Shown here: positions 20,800 to 36,611 of the stretch, piece after piece
How the letters are laid out: each line of letters starts with the position of its first letter
How positions within the stretch are numbered: position 1 is the first letter of the stretch
DNA from: Phytophthora sp. 'mugwort'
Taxonomy: Eukaryota; Oomycota; Peronosporomycetes; Peronosporales; Peronosporaceae
Assembly (NCBI GenBank): GCA_033558025.1
Contig: JAUCEF010000017.1
Coordinates: 1,550,001 to 1,614,000, forward strand
DNA length: 64,000 nucleotides
Reading direction: 5' to 3'
Made by a program: the position numbers and the translations under genes
The notes under the pieces: model-generated
Told to the model about the DNA's origin: nothing
The model's database searches: none
Seen by the model: only the letters and a program-made list of their open reading frames with translations

Positions 20800-23700
20800 C
20801 TAAACCTTACGCTTGTCGTACCAATAATCAAGGGCAGTTTTCTGCTGTGTGAATGTTATCATACCCTTGGTCTCCTTACAGATGTGGAAGCCCTTGTTGG
20901 TTCTCGAGAGAGTGATCTGATCATTGACAACAGACTCGAATCCATCAGGGTTCAGCACATCACTGCTGCGACCGCGACCCTGTTGAACACCTTTGGCAGA
21001 GACCTTAACCTTGTACGACTCATCTGGCATATAGCAAATGTAGTTCTTGGAGATCAGACTAACGATAGCATCACCTGACCACTCATCCTTGAACAAGCCA
21101 GGCGTACGACGGTCGAACTTAGCTAACTCCGTGTTGTAGCTCTCGGGAACCAATCGTACTTGTGTTGCTTGAAGTGTTCCTGGAGCTCCGGCTTGATTGC
21201 CTCGCTGAAAGGATTCTCATAGCTGAAGGTGATGTAAGCATTATCAGTGTCCATTTCCTGATATTGGAAGTCAGAGCGATCGAAATATTTGTCGATGCAG
21301 TCGTAGTAGAACTGGAGCATACGCAGCTTAACGAGTTGATAGATAGCGATCGAGAGATGAATAGGATTGCTGAGCTTGATGTGTCTCCTCTTGAGGCTGA
21401 CCTCGTATGAGCCAGCCAGCTCCTCAACGTCGCGGATATTTTGCTTTTCGACGATAGCATGAACCTTGACAGTGTCTGACATGTACTTAACCTCCTTGTG
21501 TTTGCTCTTATCCATACCAGAGCGACCGAAAGCACTGTTGCCTACGAGCTTCATAATCTCAGCAATCGTAGCTTTCGTCTTATCTTCATCTCCTTCGCGA
21601 CGAGCGTCTGACACAGCCTCCATGAATGGAGCAAAAGCCTTGTGAGAGTTAGCCTTGATGAATGAATATGTCTTGGAGATCTTCATACCGTGCGTCAGGT
21701 ACCACTTGAGCAATGGAGCATAGATGAGAATCTTCTCACCAAAGTAGCTCCCAATCAGATTGCGAGCCGGTTTCGCGCGACCTGACTCGCGAGACTGATT
21801 GTAATTGAACATGTGAGAACCGATAATGCTCTCGTCGTTGCAGTTGATCTCAACGTTCTTGAAGATCGGAATCATCTCTGAGAAGTAATCCTTGAGATAC
21901 TCAGGCGTTCTGATGTCGCATTCGAGAAAGCGATGATCTTGTCAGTCTTGATATCATCGATGATACCATCATAAGCCTCGGACGTGGTTAATCGTCCGCA
22001 GGGCATCTCATTTCCAAGCGCACATAGGTATAGAGCATTAGCGTCGTAGCCGATGATCTTCTTACAGCGCTTACCGCCACGGATCTTTGTCTCGTTGCGC
22101 TTGGCGAAGCGATTGAAGATGATGGATGGACCACCGGCGATGTTAGCCTTCATCTTGCCGTATATCTCTTTCTCCTCCGCGTCGATGGAATGAACAAGCT
22201 TGTCGCTGTTGGCTTCGAGAAGCTTCTGGTATCGAAATGCTTTAGGGCTCGTGCTCTTACGAGCACAGTTGCACTTGATGCACGACATCCTGATGTTGCC
22301 ATCGATGTGCCCGATACTGTTGTCGATTCGGTCAGCGGAGGCGTTCTCTACATCAAGCTTACAGAAGCAATGGGTACAAAGATAGTTCTGTTCGTGAAGC
22401 AGCTTGTTTTTTTTTTTAGGTGATCGATGTTAAACCAAAATCTCGATCAGCCTTGATATCCTGGCTCTCATAACCGTTGAATCGATCGTTCGGGAACTCG
22501 AAGGCAGTACCTGTTGACTTCCCAGGCTTGGTAAGATTCTTGAAACAAGTCTGGTACATGACTTTTTCCGATAGACCAGGGTGTGATACACTGTCTGAAA
22601 ACATATCCAACTCAACGCGCTTGAATAGCTCACGCTGAGCCTTGATTGTTGTACCAAATTAATAAATCCTTGATCGACTTCATCCCATAATGCTTCCAAA
22701 CGAACTGTACGCGCTCGTAGTCACCATCAGAGATAGTTGTGCCATGGAGATCGCTATCAAAGCCGCTCTTAGGTGGAATACTCGTCTCGTGGAGTACATC
22801 GAATTTTTCGATATACTCGTATGGGAAAACACCTTTTAAGAGACCACAGATGCAACGAATCTTGTCAGCACACTTGCACTCACCTAGGTATGTCGATAGA
22901 TACTTTTCGTAGCTCGTTCCGGGTGGCAGGTAGTTGCGAATATCCAGCATCTTGAATGTGTATGTACCAACGCACATACAACTCGGGCTGTTGATCACCG
23001 ATGCGATATTAGTGCTTCCAATAGCTGAAGAGGTCATCAGATTGATGCCGTAGCTACCAGAGTTGAACCCAATGACTGGTGTTTGACTAATGATACGACT
23101 GAACTTGTGAAAATGATTTTTCTTATCTAGGCCGCCTCTGACAGTATCGTAATTCGTATTCACCCACCATATCAACTGTTCAATATCGGCCAGATGGAAA
23201 CGATGACTGATGATCTTTCCAGGGATGTCCATTCCAGTCAATCGTTCTCGTTTCAAGATCGATTTCGCCAACGTCTTGTATTTCGAGAAGTTATACTTAC
23301 GAATCTCCTTAGAGATGTTGTTGATGTACGCGTGGTGAACATCTCATTCAATAGCTGTAGCGGTGAGTCCGAGATGAAACATTTCACCTCTTCTGTGAAG
23401 CTGTTGCAAACCGACACAGACACTGGGATGTGCTGGTTCGTGAACGTAGTGCTCTCACCATGGCTGATCGAAGTTGGCTTGAGAATAGCGTCGAAGTCAT
23501 ATACGATGAAGTGGTCCATGTAGTGATCCTTCTCAATACGAAACTTGTTAGGGATCTGGCGGAGCTGGTTCTGAGAAGGACGATAGATCGCTGGAGATTT
23601 CGGAACGACTGAATAACTTCGAATTCACACTTGGTCTTCTTGTGATTCGCCAGCTTCTGCCATGTATCGAGAACAGCTCCGCAGACATTGCATTGAAACT

Positions 23701-24438
23701 TAGATAAAACATTGTCTAACTTCGTTATGTACATCGCATGAGATTTGTAGTCGAGGATATTGATGCGGTTTGTATATGATCGCTTCGATTCGCGAATCTT
23801 CGAAATCTCGAGCGACTGCTCATCCATCTCAAACACATGAATTTGAAGCTGAAGACAGTCCTCAAGTTCATCGAATTGAAAGATATCGATAGGCTTCATC
23901 TCCTTAAAATTTTTAGCTGAGTATTTGATGCTCTTGAACTCGCAGTACGCTTTGACCAGCTTCTTGACTGGAGAAATCATTCGATCAACTCGTGCTTCTT
24001 CCTCGAGATGGTAGGCGATGCAGAAGAACATGCACTTGTTTTCGGTCTTCTGGGAATTAATGATAGAACGATTGTTCTTGATAACGTCTGGAATGTTAAT
24101 ATTCGAATCACCGAGAATGTGGTTCCTGTAATTAACAACAATCTTAGCCATCGTAATCTCCTTTAATTGGTAGCTCGATGATGGAAAGCTGATTCGCGCA
24201 GTAAAGTCCTTGCTTTGCATCTCAGCCATAACCTTCCTTTCGATATCATCCTTCGAGGTAATAGCGATAGGCGACTTGAAGACAGTCGTATTTGAAGTCT
24301 ACAGTTGGCCCCCTTCTCGAAGCTCGAGATATAAACACTGCGTCCATTGTGGTTCTTCACCTTGACGCGGAACGAGGACCCCCATCGCTTAACTGGGATG
24401 TTGAGGCGCTTGAGAGCATCGAGTTCGTGGGACAACAT
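20800..24438 (-). pseudogene. Polinton protein-primed DNA polymerase B with inserted HNH domain
   Basis: Read from 24438 down. N-terminal region (MLSHELDALKRLNIPVKRWG) with a zinc-finger-like CNVCGAVLDTWQKLANHKKTKC (split here: CNVCGAVL and HKKTKC, about 23640-23700). Exonuclease motifs: IVYDFDAIL (ExoI, about 23490), PVIGFNSGSYGINLM (ExoII, where Gly stands in the place of the usual Asp, about 23050). An HNH/endonuclease VII-like insert has CTHCFCKL, ADRIDNSIGHIDGN and CIKCNCAR (about 22260-22380). Palm motifs: GYDANALYLCALGNEMPCG (A, about 22020), KLVGNSAFGRSG (B, about 21530), EMDTDNAYITFS (C, about 21240). The C-terminal part ends at 20800. At least five frame changes break it. Known role: replication of Polintons from terminal protein primers. 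Confidence 0.82.
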
Positions 24439-24554
24439 GGCGAGTATATGAGAGTAAAAGATAAAATATTCGTTTATCTACTTGGTATATACTATTATTT
24501 TTCCCTTTAAATAGGATGGAAAAGTCAAACTCACCAATTGATAAAAAATAGGAT

Positions 24555-24745
24555 TTAGTCGAAAGCAATCCTACCAGCGCGCTTAGCATAGTATTTTTTC
24601 TGGCGTTTGCTTATCTCTTCACGATGCTTCTCATCGTGCGCTTTCTGACGAGCGAGAATCCGTTCGCGGTTCTTCTCGTAATTCGCTTCTTCGCAACTGC
24701 GATGGCCTCCTTGTTGGTTGATACTTTTCGGGTAAGTAGGCCATT
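24555..24745 (-). CDS. Small basic repeat-helix ORF of the Polinton
   Basis: The open frame ends at TAA 24555 with NYEKNRERILARQKAH, REEISKRQKKYYAKRAG: a highly charged single helix of the kind common in viruses and Polinton-like elements. No clear start codon in frame, and a frameshift may separate its N-terminus. Function unknown. Confidence 0.3.
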
Positions 24746-24814
24746 CTGTAGATTCTTGGTAGTATCTAAATACTAAGTAATTATTTGTTAAGATAGGTCA
24801 AAAAATGATTTCGA

Positions 24815-25132
24815 TTATTTAAGTATCTCGTAATATCCACAACTCCGACATTTATACTCGAAAGCAGTTGTGTAGCAGCAGCTCTTGTCGGGGCGACACC
24901 AAGTCCTATCGCAAGGTACATAACATTCTATCTCCTCGTTACCTCTGATAAGATCACCTTCACATTTGTAATGGCCTAATTTTCTCCGAACGATCGGGTA
25001 TTCCCTCCGATTCTTGAACCAAGTAAATTTCATCAATCGAATGCAATATGACCGATTCTTAAGCATATCTTCGATGGATGCATACTTTGAGTTGAACGAT
25101 CGCTGAACCATGATTATATAACTAGTACTCAA
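24815..25132 (-). CDS. Small cysteine-rich protein at the Polinton edge
   Basis: 105 residues. The C-terminal half has Cys pairs and singles (KCEGDL, CYVPCDRTWCRP, SCCYTTAFEYKCRSCGYYEI) that could bind one or two zinc ions. It precedes the polymerase on the same strand. AT-rich base use matches the Polinton and differs from the host genes. Not recognised. Confidence 0.4.
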   Translation of the reverse strand: MSTSYIIMVQRSFNSKYASIEDMLKNRSYCIRLMKFTWFKNRREYPIVRRKLGHYKCEGDLIRGNEEIECYVPCDRTWCRPDKSCCYTTAFEYKCRSCGYYEILK

Positions 25133-27213
25133 GTGTTAAGTATGGAAACTTTTCCACTCAAATATTATTCCTCTGGATATGAGGGTGCTATGAAATTCTC
25201 GAAAATAGCTCATATGAATATTAGCAATAGGAATGGTGCTCTGTCTCTTCCACAGCGAAAGGGTGAAATTTGTATGTAATGGTATAGACGGGGATCTTGG
25301 GCGGGTTTATGTTCGGTGTGCTAATAAACGGTAGTATTTTTATACCTAGTCGGTTACCACTACTCACCATGTCGATCGCACCCGTAGCTGATGAGCCGCT
25401 TTAGGCGGTGCTTGTCGTAGCTGGTCCCTTTGACCACGGCGGCGTACCAGCGTTGACTCGCTGAAGCGTTCAGCGCGCGCTGAGTTTCCATAGGGGACCG
25501 AAATCTGGCTCCACTAAGTAAGGCAGGCTCTATCCGTGCTGCCTATGGAACTGTTGAATACTCACATGCACGAAGGATTGGTTAACGTGAGGCAAGTCGA
25601 TCGGGTCGTGCGTCATACCGGCATTGGGCTCCATAACCGTTGACAATGAGCCGCTGATACCATCGCTTGCAGTTCCTTGCCTGCGCGGCATTAGAGTCTA
25701 CACTGGACCCAACTGCCGATGAACGCAGAGACGACACATGGAACTGGCGTAATGCTCCCTCGAAACTGGCGACCATACCAACCTAGGAGGCGTCGAAGAC
25801 CTGGTAACAGCCGAAAGCCGAGGCAGTTGCGGTGATGACAGGAGCGAATCCCATTGGGCCGGGTTTACAGCACGGATTGAAGGCGCAGACCATGAGCTAG
25901 AAGTTACTCCTGTTAAGCTAGTTGTAGCTGACGTGTAGATTGTCTTCCCTCTTGCGGTTGTTACAGTTTTTGGCACGCTGAAGCCCGGTTTGTTGCTGGT
26001 ATTGGTGCTGTTCTGTTGTATGTGTCCGTCAGACAGGAATTTGAGAGCACTGGGAGCCATACGTGTGGTAGCTCCAACTTTTGGTAATTTGTAATGTGCA
26101 TATTCTAAGGCCGATGCCGACAATCCTCTCGGTCGTGTTATCCTGAATTGTGATTCACTCCACGGAGAAATACGAGGAGGTTTCCCAATGACGGACACCA
26201 TACAAGCACAACTCAAACGTGCCTTACCCTCTACTTAGCTCGTTGTGATACAAAAGCCTCCATTATGACTACGCAAAGGTGCTTAGCTATTGCTAAGGTC
26301 TGTTTGGTATAGGACGTCCGAAGAAACCGAGCATCGACTTTCGCTGCTTGCGGTCTTGCTTACGCACAAGGCCCTCTCTAAACACTCTCTGCATCGTTCG
26401 AAACCCGATAATCTCTCTTGAAGGCACCTCCATCACATCGGCGTTAACGAAATGTTGTGCCATCCATTGAAGACGCTCACTTAGCGTTCTGTGGGCAGGT
26501 TCTCCGGCATCGGATCGGTAGAAGCAGCACTATCGTCATCTTCGTCGAGACCGCTACATCACCGTCTTGACCGCAACTGTTCTCGCTCCGTGAGGGTGTG
26601 CGGCATAAATCTTCGTCCGCTGGCTCATCCGCACTTCACAAATATTGCTTGAGTCATCCATACCTTGATGCTGTTAGTGTAATTTGAGCTCGGCTGCCGT
26701 ACTTATATTGAAAGCGCGTGGCTTGTTTGACTTCCGAATGAAAAACGGAGGGAGCATCGGGGCCTACCAACAGCCCGTGTTGCAGTCGCAACCGACCCAA
26801 TGAATCACACGAAAGTCATAACGTACCAGTTTTATAACGCATATCCGCCTTGTGATAACTCCAGTTAGTAATAGTTTGTTTGGTCCCGACCCTATCACAG
26901 CGGAGAGGATTGTCTGTAGTATGTAATATAGTACGGTTGTGTCAGCTTCCACGTTCACGCCTTCCTTCCAATGCTGGCAATTATGCAAGAGCCATATCGA
27001 TATCACATCGTCTCCTATTAAATCTGAAGTAGCAACGCAGCGTCAAACAATGTGTAAAATGGCGCACGGCACCGCAAACGCGACGCCAACGAAAGTTTAT
27101 CTTTTTTTTTCTTACGGTGGCTCCTGCTACACTTGACACATCGGTCGTCTCCGTCCCCATCGCGTCGCCTCCGTCGATCTGTCTTTCCTATAGTCCACTG
27201 TATGTCTTGTCCC
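25133..27213. other. Gene-poor stretch with transposon debris
   Basis: About 2 kb without a gene I can support. The open frame 25698-26216 (-) is compositionally odd, has no recognisable domain and no spliced continuation. A short minus-strand coding remnant lies at 26293-26530 (listed separately). I saw no LTRs or terminal repeats here. Confidence 0.4.
26293..26530 (-). pseudogene. Protein remnant, perhaps the C-terminus of a DDE transposase
   Basis: The open frame reads LSERLQWMAQHFVNADVMEV, PSREIIGFRTMQRVF, then KSMLGFFGRP before a stop at 26293. The end resembles a PCNA-interacting box (hydrophobic then FF-like), which pogo-family transposases can carry. Upstream the frame is broken by stops. 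Assignment is a guess from style, not from a full domain. Confidence 0.25.
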
Positions 27214-27651
27214 TCAGCGGCGCGGGTCGTGATGGCCCTTCATCATGCGGATCACGTGAAAATTGAGCGTGGAACGGTGCTCAGCGGCGCGGCGTTTCCT
27301 CTTGGCATCCAGAACAAGCGTCATGTGGCGCGCCTCGCGCTTACACTGCGTCTCGTCGAAGTCATTGCGCTCCAGTGCGTCCAGGAACGCGAGCGTCTCT
27401 TTCTGACCCTCCATGCTCTCGCGCACGGTGCGCAACGTCATGCGCTTGATATGCTCCACGTTGATGCCGCGGCCGAGCTTCATAGGTCTCCTAGCTGTTT
27501 TGACGTCTGTGGCTGGTGTAGAGCCTACAAAATAGGTCCTCAAATTGAGTACATTTACTCTAAATGGAAATGTTAACTTACTCAAGTCACTTGAGCTATG
27601 TATTCTTAAAAAAATTGACTACATACTTACACAAAACGTTTTGCTCGCCAT
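27214..27651 (-). CDS. Hypothetical small basic protein
   Basis: Two exons, 27633-27651 (19 nt, MASKTF) and 27214-27524, give 330 nt, 109 residues; donor TTTT|GTGTAAGT and acceptor TTTTGTAG. A shorter form can start at the in-frame ATG 27483 (89 residues, MKLGRGINVEHIKRM). The body is helical and basic (LDALERNDFDETQ, LDAKRKRRAAEHR). I do not recognise the family; it has host-like codon use and a firm stop. Its first ATG lies only 33 bp from the nardilysin ATG on the other strand, implying a shared promoter region. Confidence 0.5.
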
Positions 27652-27665
27652 GCTCATTATTTCCC
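27652..27665 (+). promoter_or_regulatory. Oomycete-type initiator (GCTCATT) before the nardilysin gene
   Basis: GCTCATTATTTCCC lies 27 bp upstream of the ATG at 27685. It matches the first half of the oomycete initiator consensus (GCTCATTYYNCAWTTT) and is placed for a short leader. It is inside the 33-bp gap to the divergent small gene. Confidence 0.45.
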
Positions 27666-27684
27666 TCTCCACCCGCCTCGGACG

Positions 27685-32205
<4,521 letters not shown>

Positions 32206-32758
32206 ACGTGATACGACGTGTGTGACAGATGAACGAAGTCAAGGGTTGGAGGAAGGGCAATAGTCGTTATCTGGAATGGGCAGACTCCACTAGGGTCCGG
32301 CCGACCTTTGGAGCTGTCTGCCTTACTACTATCGGATACTCGTAGTTTGACTGAGACTGAAACTGCTCTTGGCTGCGAAATCATGAGGCGTCCAAGACGC
32401 AATGAAGGTGGATATTGAACACAGGACGTTAAGCTTATTGGAATACAGCAAGTTGATTCGGTTTCCCCGACGTGTGTTCTTGCAGTCACGCTCCCATACG
32501 CCAAGTCGGACCAGTCTACGATCATCAATGCGGCCGCCCTGCAGGTTTTTATAAACCACAGCATTGCACTTTTTTTCGTGTGATCCCGTTGACGCTACAA
32601 ATATCTCAGGATCACCTCGCACGGTCCATTACATTGGATTTACACCTTCGTCCACGAAGACCTCGCATTCCCCACAAGCCAGCGGTTGGTATCCTCACTT
32701 TGTTGCATAAGAAATTGTATTCGAAGCCACAAGATGAAGTAACCTACTCAGAAAATCT
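32206..32758. promoter_or_regulatory. Divergent intergenic region between PDE6D and the RING gene
   Basis: About 550 bp. Open frames on both strands have no family resemblance. Either it holds both promoters or an unrecognised first exon of the RING gene. Confidence 0.35.
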
Positions 32759-34362
32759 ATGCAACAGATTGACAATTTGACAGACCCGAACGTAGTAAAC
32801 CCCGAGTATCGATGTGTTTGGGTATGTGAGACCTGTACGTTCGAAAATAATGAGCGACCGCACTCCAGTATTTGCGGGCGAGAGACGGATCGATGCCCTG
32901 CCTGCGGCACGCAACGCAGCCAACAACTTCGTCCTCGACTTACTCTTGCACAGAAGCGAGGCCTGGTACGTCATAACCGACACAAGCGAGCAGGGTAGCT
33001 CGGCCCATTTTGCCTCATCTCGTGTCGACGGGTTGTGTGTTTCACAGGTTATGCGCCCACCACCGAAACTCACTCGAGGTGAATGGGAACACTGTGAGCA
33101 GCAGGCACAAGCGCGTGGTGACACAAAGCATCCGTGTTCCATCTGCCGGGAAGCGTTCGGTGTAAAAGAGCAAGTGATTTTGAGCTGTTCGCACATGTTC
33201 CACCTCGCTTGCATCACGAGTTTTGAAAGGTAGGGTCATCACTAAAATTACTACCCATATCTGTTCCCTCGCTTATCATTTTTGTCGCTTTCGTTGTCAT
33301 TCTCAGATTTTTGCGTACGAACCAGCGCGTGTGCCCGCTTTGTCGCAAGCAAGACTACCAGAAGCGGTGCACCACTGTGGCATCAGCTGTTCATCGCGAA
33401 GTCAGCGCCAAACAAATTCAGGTTCGTAGATATTTGTTGCTGTTTGTCCGGGTATTTTTTTATTTACTGCTGTGGCTACAGGCGGTGTTCCGCGGGTTTG
33501 CAGCGAGACGGCAAGCGAGAACCTTGTGGCAGAAGGTTTCTGATCTATATTTTTCCCGATAATGCTGTAGATCCTGCTGACACTTACTTGCTCCAGTTCT
33601 ACAGCTCCGGGAAGGGTGATCCCATTCGTCGTCGTCAATTTCTCGCGAACAGGTATATAGGGGGTAGTATTACTACAGAGTGTAGGTTAAAACACAACTT
33701 GTCACACTTAACTTCTCTCCTTGTTATGGCAACATGCAGAGTGGGAAAAACAACCGATCGGTTAGTGACTGCGATGAGCAAGCGCGATGATTCAATCGAT
33801 GCTCTGCTCGCTGAGTTCGACAAGTCTCTAAGTATGAGCCGCCGTGTATTTCAGGACCACGTTCCCGAGACCGACACTGGTAAATTAAACGGGTTACCAG
33901 ACCTGCGTACCCGGATTCACAAACATCTCACTAACCATCGACCTCCATAGTAGACCCAAAGACAGGAACCTCGTTCCCCGAAGGCGACGACTGGCTTGCC
34001 ATCTTCAAAAAGGTTCGTAGCAAATACCAAGCTTTAATAGTATTGCTCGTATTCATAAGAAACATTCGGCTAATTGTTCAATTCGAACAGGCCAAGGCGC
34101 GAGACGAACGTGAGTGTGCCATCTGCATTAACGCATTCAGGTACGAATACATTTCTGATGACATGTCGTCCAAATTTCCCCTGACAATCGCCAATACAGC
34201 TTGTCAATGCAGGGTGTGTCACTTCTCAGCTGTTCGCACGCTTTTCACTCGCGATGCCTCTCTGCTTTCGAAGACTTTAACATCTACGAAGTCTCGCTCT
34301 GTCCAGTCTGTCGCGCTAGCTACCGATCCCACGTATGGCTACACGTTGCACACCTCAAGTAG
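32759..34362 (+). CDS. RNF32: RNF32-like protein: RanBP2 finger, RING, IQ motif, RING
   Basis: About eight exons; the first four are 32759-32965, 33048-33229, 33307-33421 and from 33482. Near the N-terminus is a RanBP2-type zinc finger (WVCETCTFENN, CPACGT). Then a RING-H2 (CSICREAF, LSCSHMFHLACI, CPLCRK), an IQ motif (AKQIQAVFRGFAARRQAR), a linker with AMSKRDDSIDALLAEFDKSL, and a second RING (CAICINAF, LLSCSHAFHSRC, LCPVCRASY) ending LHVAHLK at stop 34360-34362. RING-IQ-RING is the architecture of RNF32, a candidate E3 ligase in ciliated or sperm cells; RanBP2 fingers usually bind ubiquitin or RNA. The IQ motif predicts calmodulin binding. Splice joins restore each zinc ligand, so it looks intact. 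Start is the first ATG in frame; a further 5' exon is possible. Confidence 0.8.
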
Positions 34363-34594
34363 AAATAAAAATAAAAATAAAAACTTAAGAAATACGTCAT
34401 AAACTGACCTTACACGGTACTGCTCACCAGTTTCTGCCTCTTTTGCGGTCATTCGCCAATTGACTTTGTATGGAACAAGTGGGGGACAAGGTCGTCTTCG
34501 TGCTCGCCCTCTCTCGTTCTACCTGCTGCCCCCTGGCCCCTCACACGCACAGGGCTCCAATCTACGTACTCTACCGTATCATTTTTTGGCAGCA
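34363..34594. other. Short intergenic region
   Basis: Begins with an A-rich tail (AAATAAAAATAAAAATAAAA at about 34363-34382) that may serve as polyadenylation signal for the RING gene, then the promoter of the next gene. Confidence 0.35.
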
Positions 34595-36380
34595 ATGGAC
34601 CTCGACGCTGGCGCCGACGATTTCTTCGCGGCGCTGAACAATGGCGGAGCCGAGGACGTCTTCGCGGGCTTCGGAGCCACCGAGGCGGCGGCCAACGCGG
34701 CCGTGGACGTCAGTGGCCGCCCCTCGCTGGACGACGAACCTCTTGTCATGGTCGGCTGCTCTTTAATTATAGGGAAATGGCAGTAAAAATGGTAGATTTA
34801 ATGGAGTTTTTGATGCTACAAGCAGGTCGACAAGAGGAAGAAAGCGGAGGCGGCCAAGAAAGCGGTTAAGAAGGAGGCGGCAGCTCGGGCTGCTGCTGCC
34901 AAAGCGGCCAGACAAGCCGACGAGCCGGCGCTGCCCATGGAGGAGCGTATCGTGAACCTGCTGGTGGCCGATCTCAAGGTGAACGACGTGATGCTTCTGA
35001 TCCGCAAGATGCGGCAGGCGGGAAAGTCAGACGCCGACGAATTCTCGGAGCTTGACGCCGAGCAGAAGACAGGTAACTGCCGGGCTAATATACGCACCGG
35101 CGGTGGAGTTTTTGAGACGATAAAATGGTGGTAATGACTGGTTGTTTCTTTGTCTTGATAGCGCCACGATTCCGATGTGAGACGTGCGGCAACACGGAGC
35201 AGAACAATTTCATCACAGACTACGCGCGTGGAGACACGATTTGCAATGGTGTGGATGGCAATGGATGCGGCACGGTAGTGCAGGACCACATCGTGCACGA
35301 AGGTAGTGCGTACCGTAAGTTTGAAGGAGAAGAAGACAAGTCGCACCACGGACCTGCGCCTAACAAGTTGTTTTCGACTGGACACAATTTGCGGACGCTG
35401 ATCTCGCAGGTAATTGAGAGTGGTGAATTGAGACTGCAGATATCGGAGCACCTATTTACGCGTGTTGGTTTTGAATTAGGATGGCGAGATGGCGGGGAAC
35501 TTGAGACGTGCAGCAGAGTTCGTGGAAATGAATCTTAGTCAAATGGGCAAGGATGAACGAAGAACGCGAATTGGTTACAAGGACCAGGTACGGTTCACAA
35601 CGTTCATTGATCTGCACAGTATTGCGGTTCAAAGCCTACTCACGTGGATGGCGTCATTTGTAGATGAAACAAAAAGCGTGTCGTTTGATTGATCACACGA
35701 TCAGCAATTTGGATCTGCACGAAATTGTGGGCAGTCGAGCTAAGAAAATGTTTGCCGAATTCCGTGACGTCCGTGAACACGTGCATCAATTCGATGCTAT
35801 GGTGGCTGGCTGTGTCATTGCAGCGTACATGGAGACGGGCAAGGAGATGTACTCGGCACAGAATGGCATTCGTATCGGTCAAAACAAGCAGGCGGGTATC
35901 GCCAGTTTAGCGCTGCCACCGAATAAGGCCGTAGACGAGAAGAAGCTGCACCCATTTACGTGTCCGCTGTGTGATATGAAGTTTAACGCACGCCGTGGTA
36001 TGCAGTTTCACAAATGTGCGGGGAAGCTCGACGATGACAAAGCGAAGAGCACGAATGCGAGCGACTTGGCGCCCGTGGTTTTGCCTGAGCACCTCCAGGC
36101 TATCGTCGAGATCAAGAACGGCAAGACCTGGTTCAAGTGCCCCGTGTGTTCACGTGTGTATGGGAAGGAAGAAAGCTTGACGGAGCACATGGTTCGACAC
36201 CAAAATCAGATCAAGAAGCGCAAGTACCACATAGATACCAGCACGATTGACTCGACACGTCTGGCCAAGACCACCAAGCTGGCATCTGCGAACCCTTCCG
36301 TGCAGGTAAACACGCACGAGCAGGTTATGTTCCGCGGTGAAGGCCGACGGGTGTGGCTTCAGCATCTCACTGAGGAATAA
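34595..36380 (+). CDS. TFIIB-like zinc-ribbon and cyclin-fold protein with C2H2 fingers
   Basis: Five exons (34595-34750, 34826-35072, 35162-35409, 35480-35587, 35664-36380), 1476 nt, 491 residues. Residues 1-130: acidic start (MDLDAGADDFFAAL), then an Ala/Lys helix. Residues 138-171: zinc ribbon with C140, C143, C162, C170 (FRCETCGNTEQNNFITDYAR, GDTICNGVDGNGCG) and a following YRKFEGEEDKSHHG, as in TFIIB and BRF. Next a cyclin-like repeat with AGCVIAAYMETGKE. C-terminal half: CPLCDMKFNARRGMQFHKC and a classical finger (FKCPVCSRVYGKEESLTEHM). TFIIB proteins bridge TBP-bound promoters and polymerase; this one may be a divergent general factor with its own DNA or RNA contacts. Only one clear cyclin repeat is visible, so it is not plain TFIIB. 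Uncertain function, sure gene. Confidence 0.65.
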
Positions 36381-36611
36381 CAGAACTATCCACAGCGCAT
36401 CCCAGGGTCAATCCGAGACAATTGAGCTGGACACAAGACGCCACCAGCATAGTATAACACCAGGTTGAACAAGTACGCCAGCGAGAAAACTCAAATGGAG
36501 GAGACACGTGAGTGTTGCACTTGATGACAGTGCAGTACTAGAGGTAGGTAGCTAGCCCACATGTAGACTGCCTCTATTAGAAGAACCCTCGTTGCTGTTG
36601 TACTTTTCTGT

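Noticed and set aside
25698..26216. 172-codon minus-strand frame
   Set aside because: Ser/Thr/Pro-rich, no recognisable domain, no exon partners; left as unassigned in the gap description.
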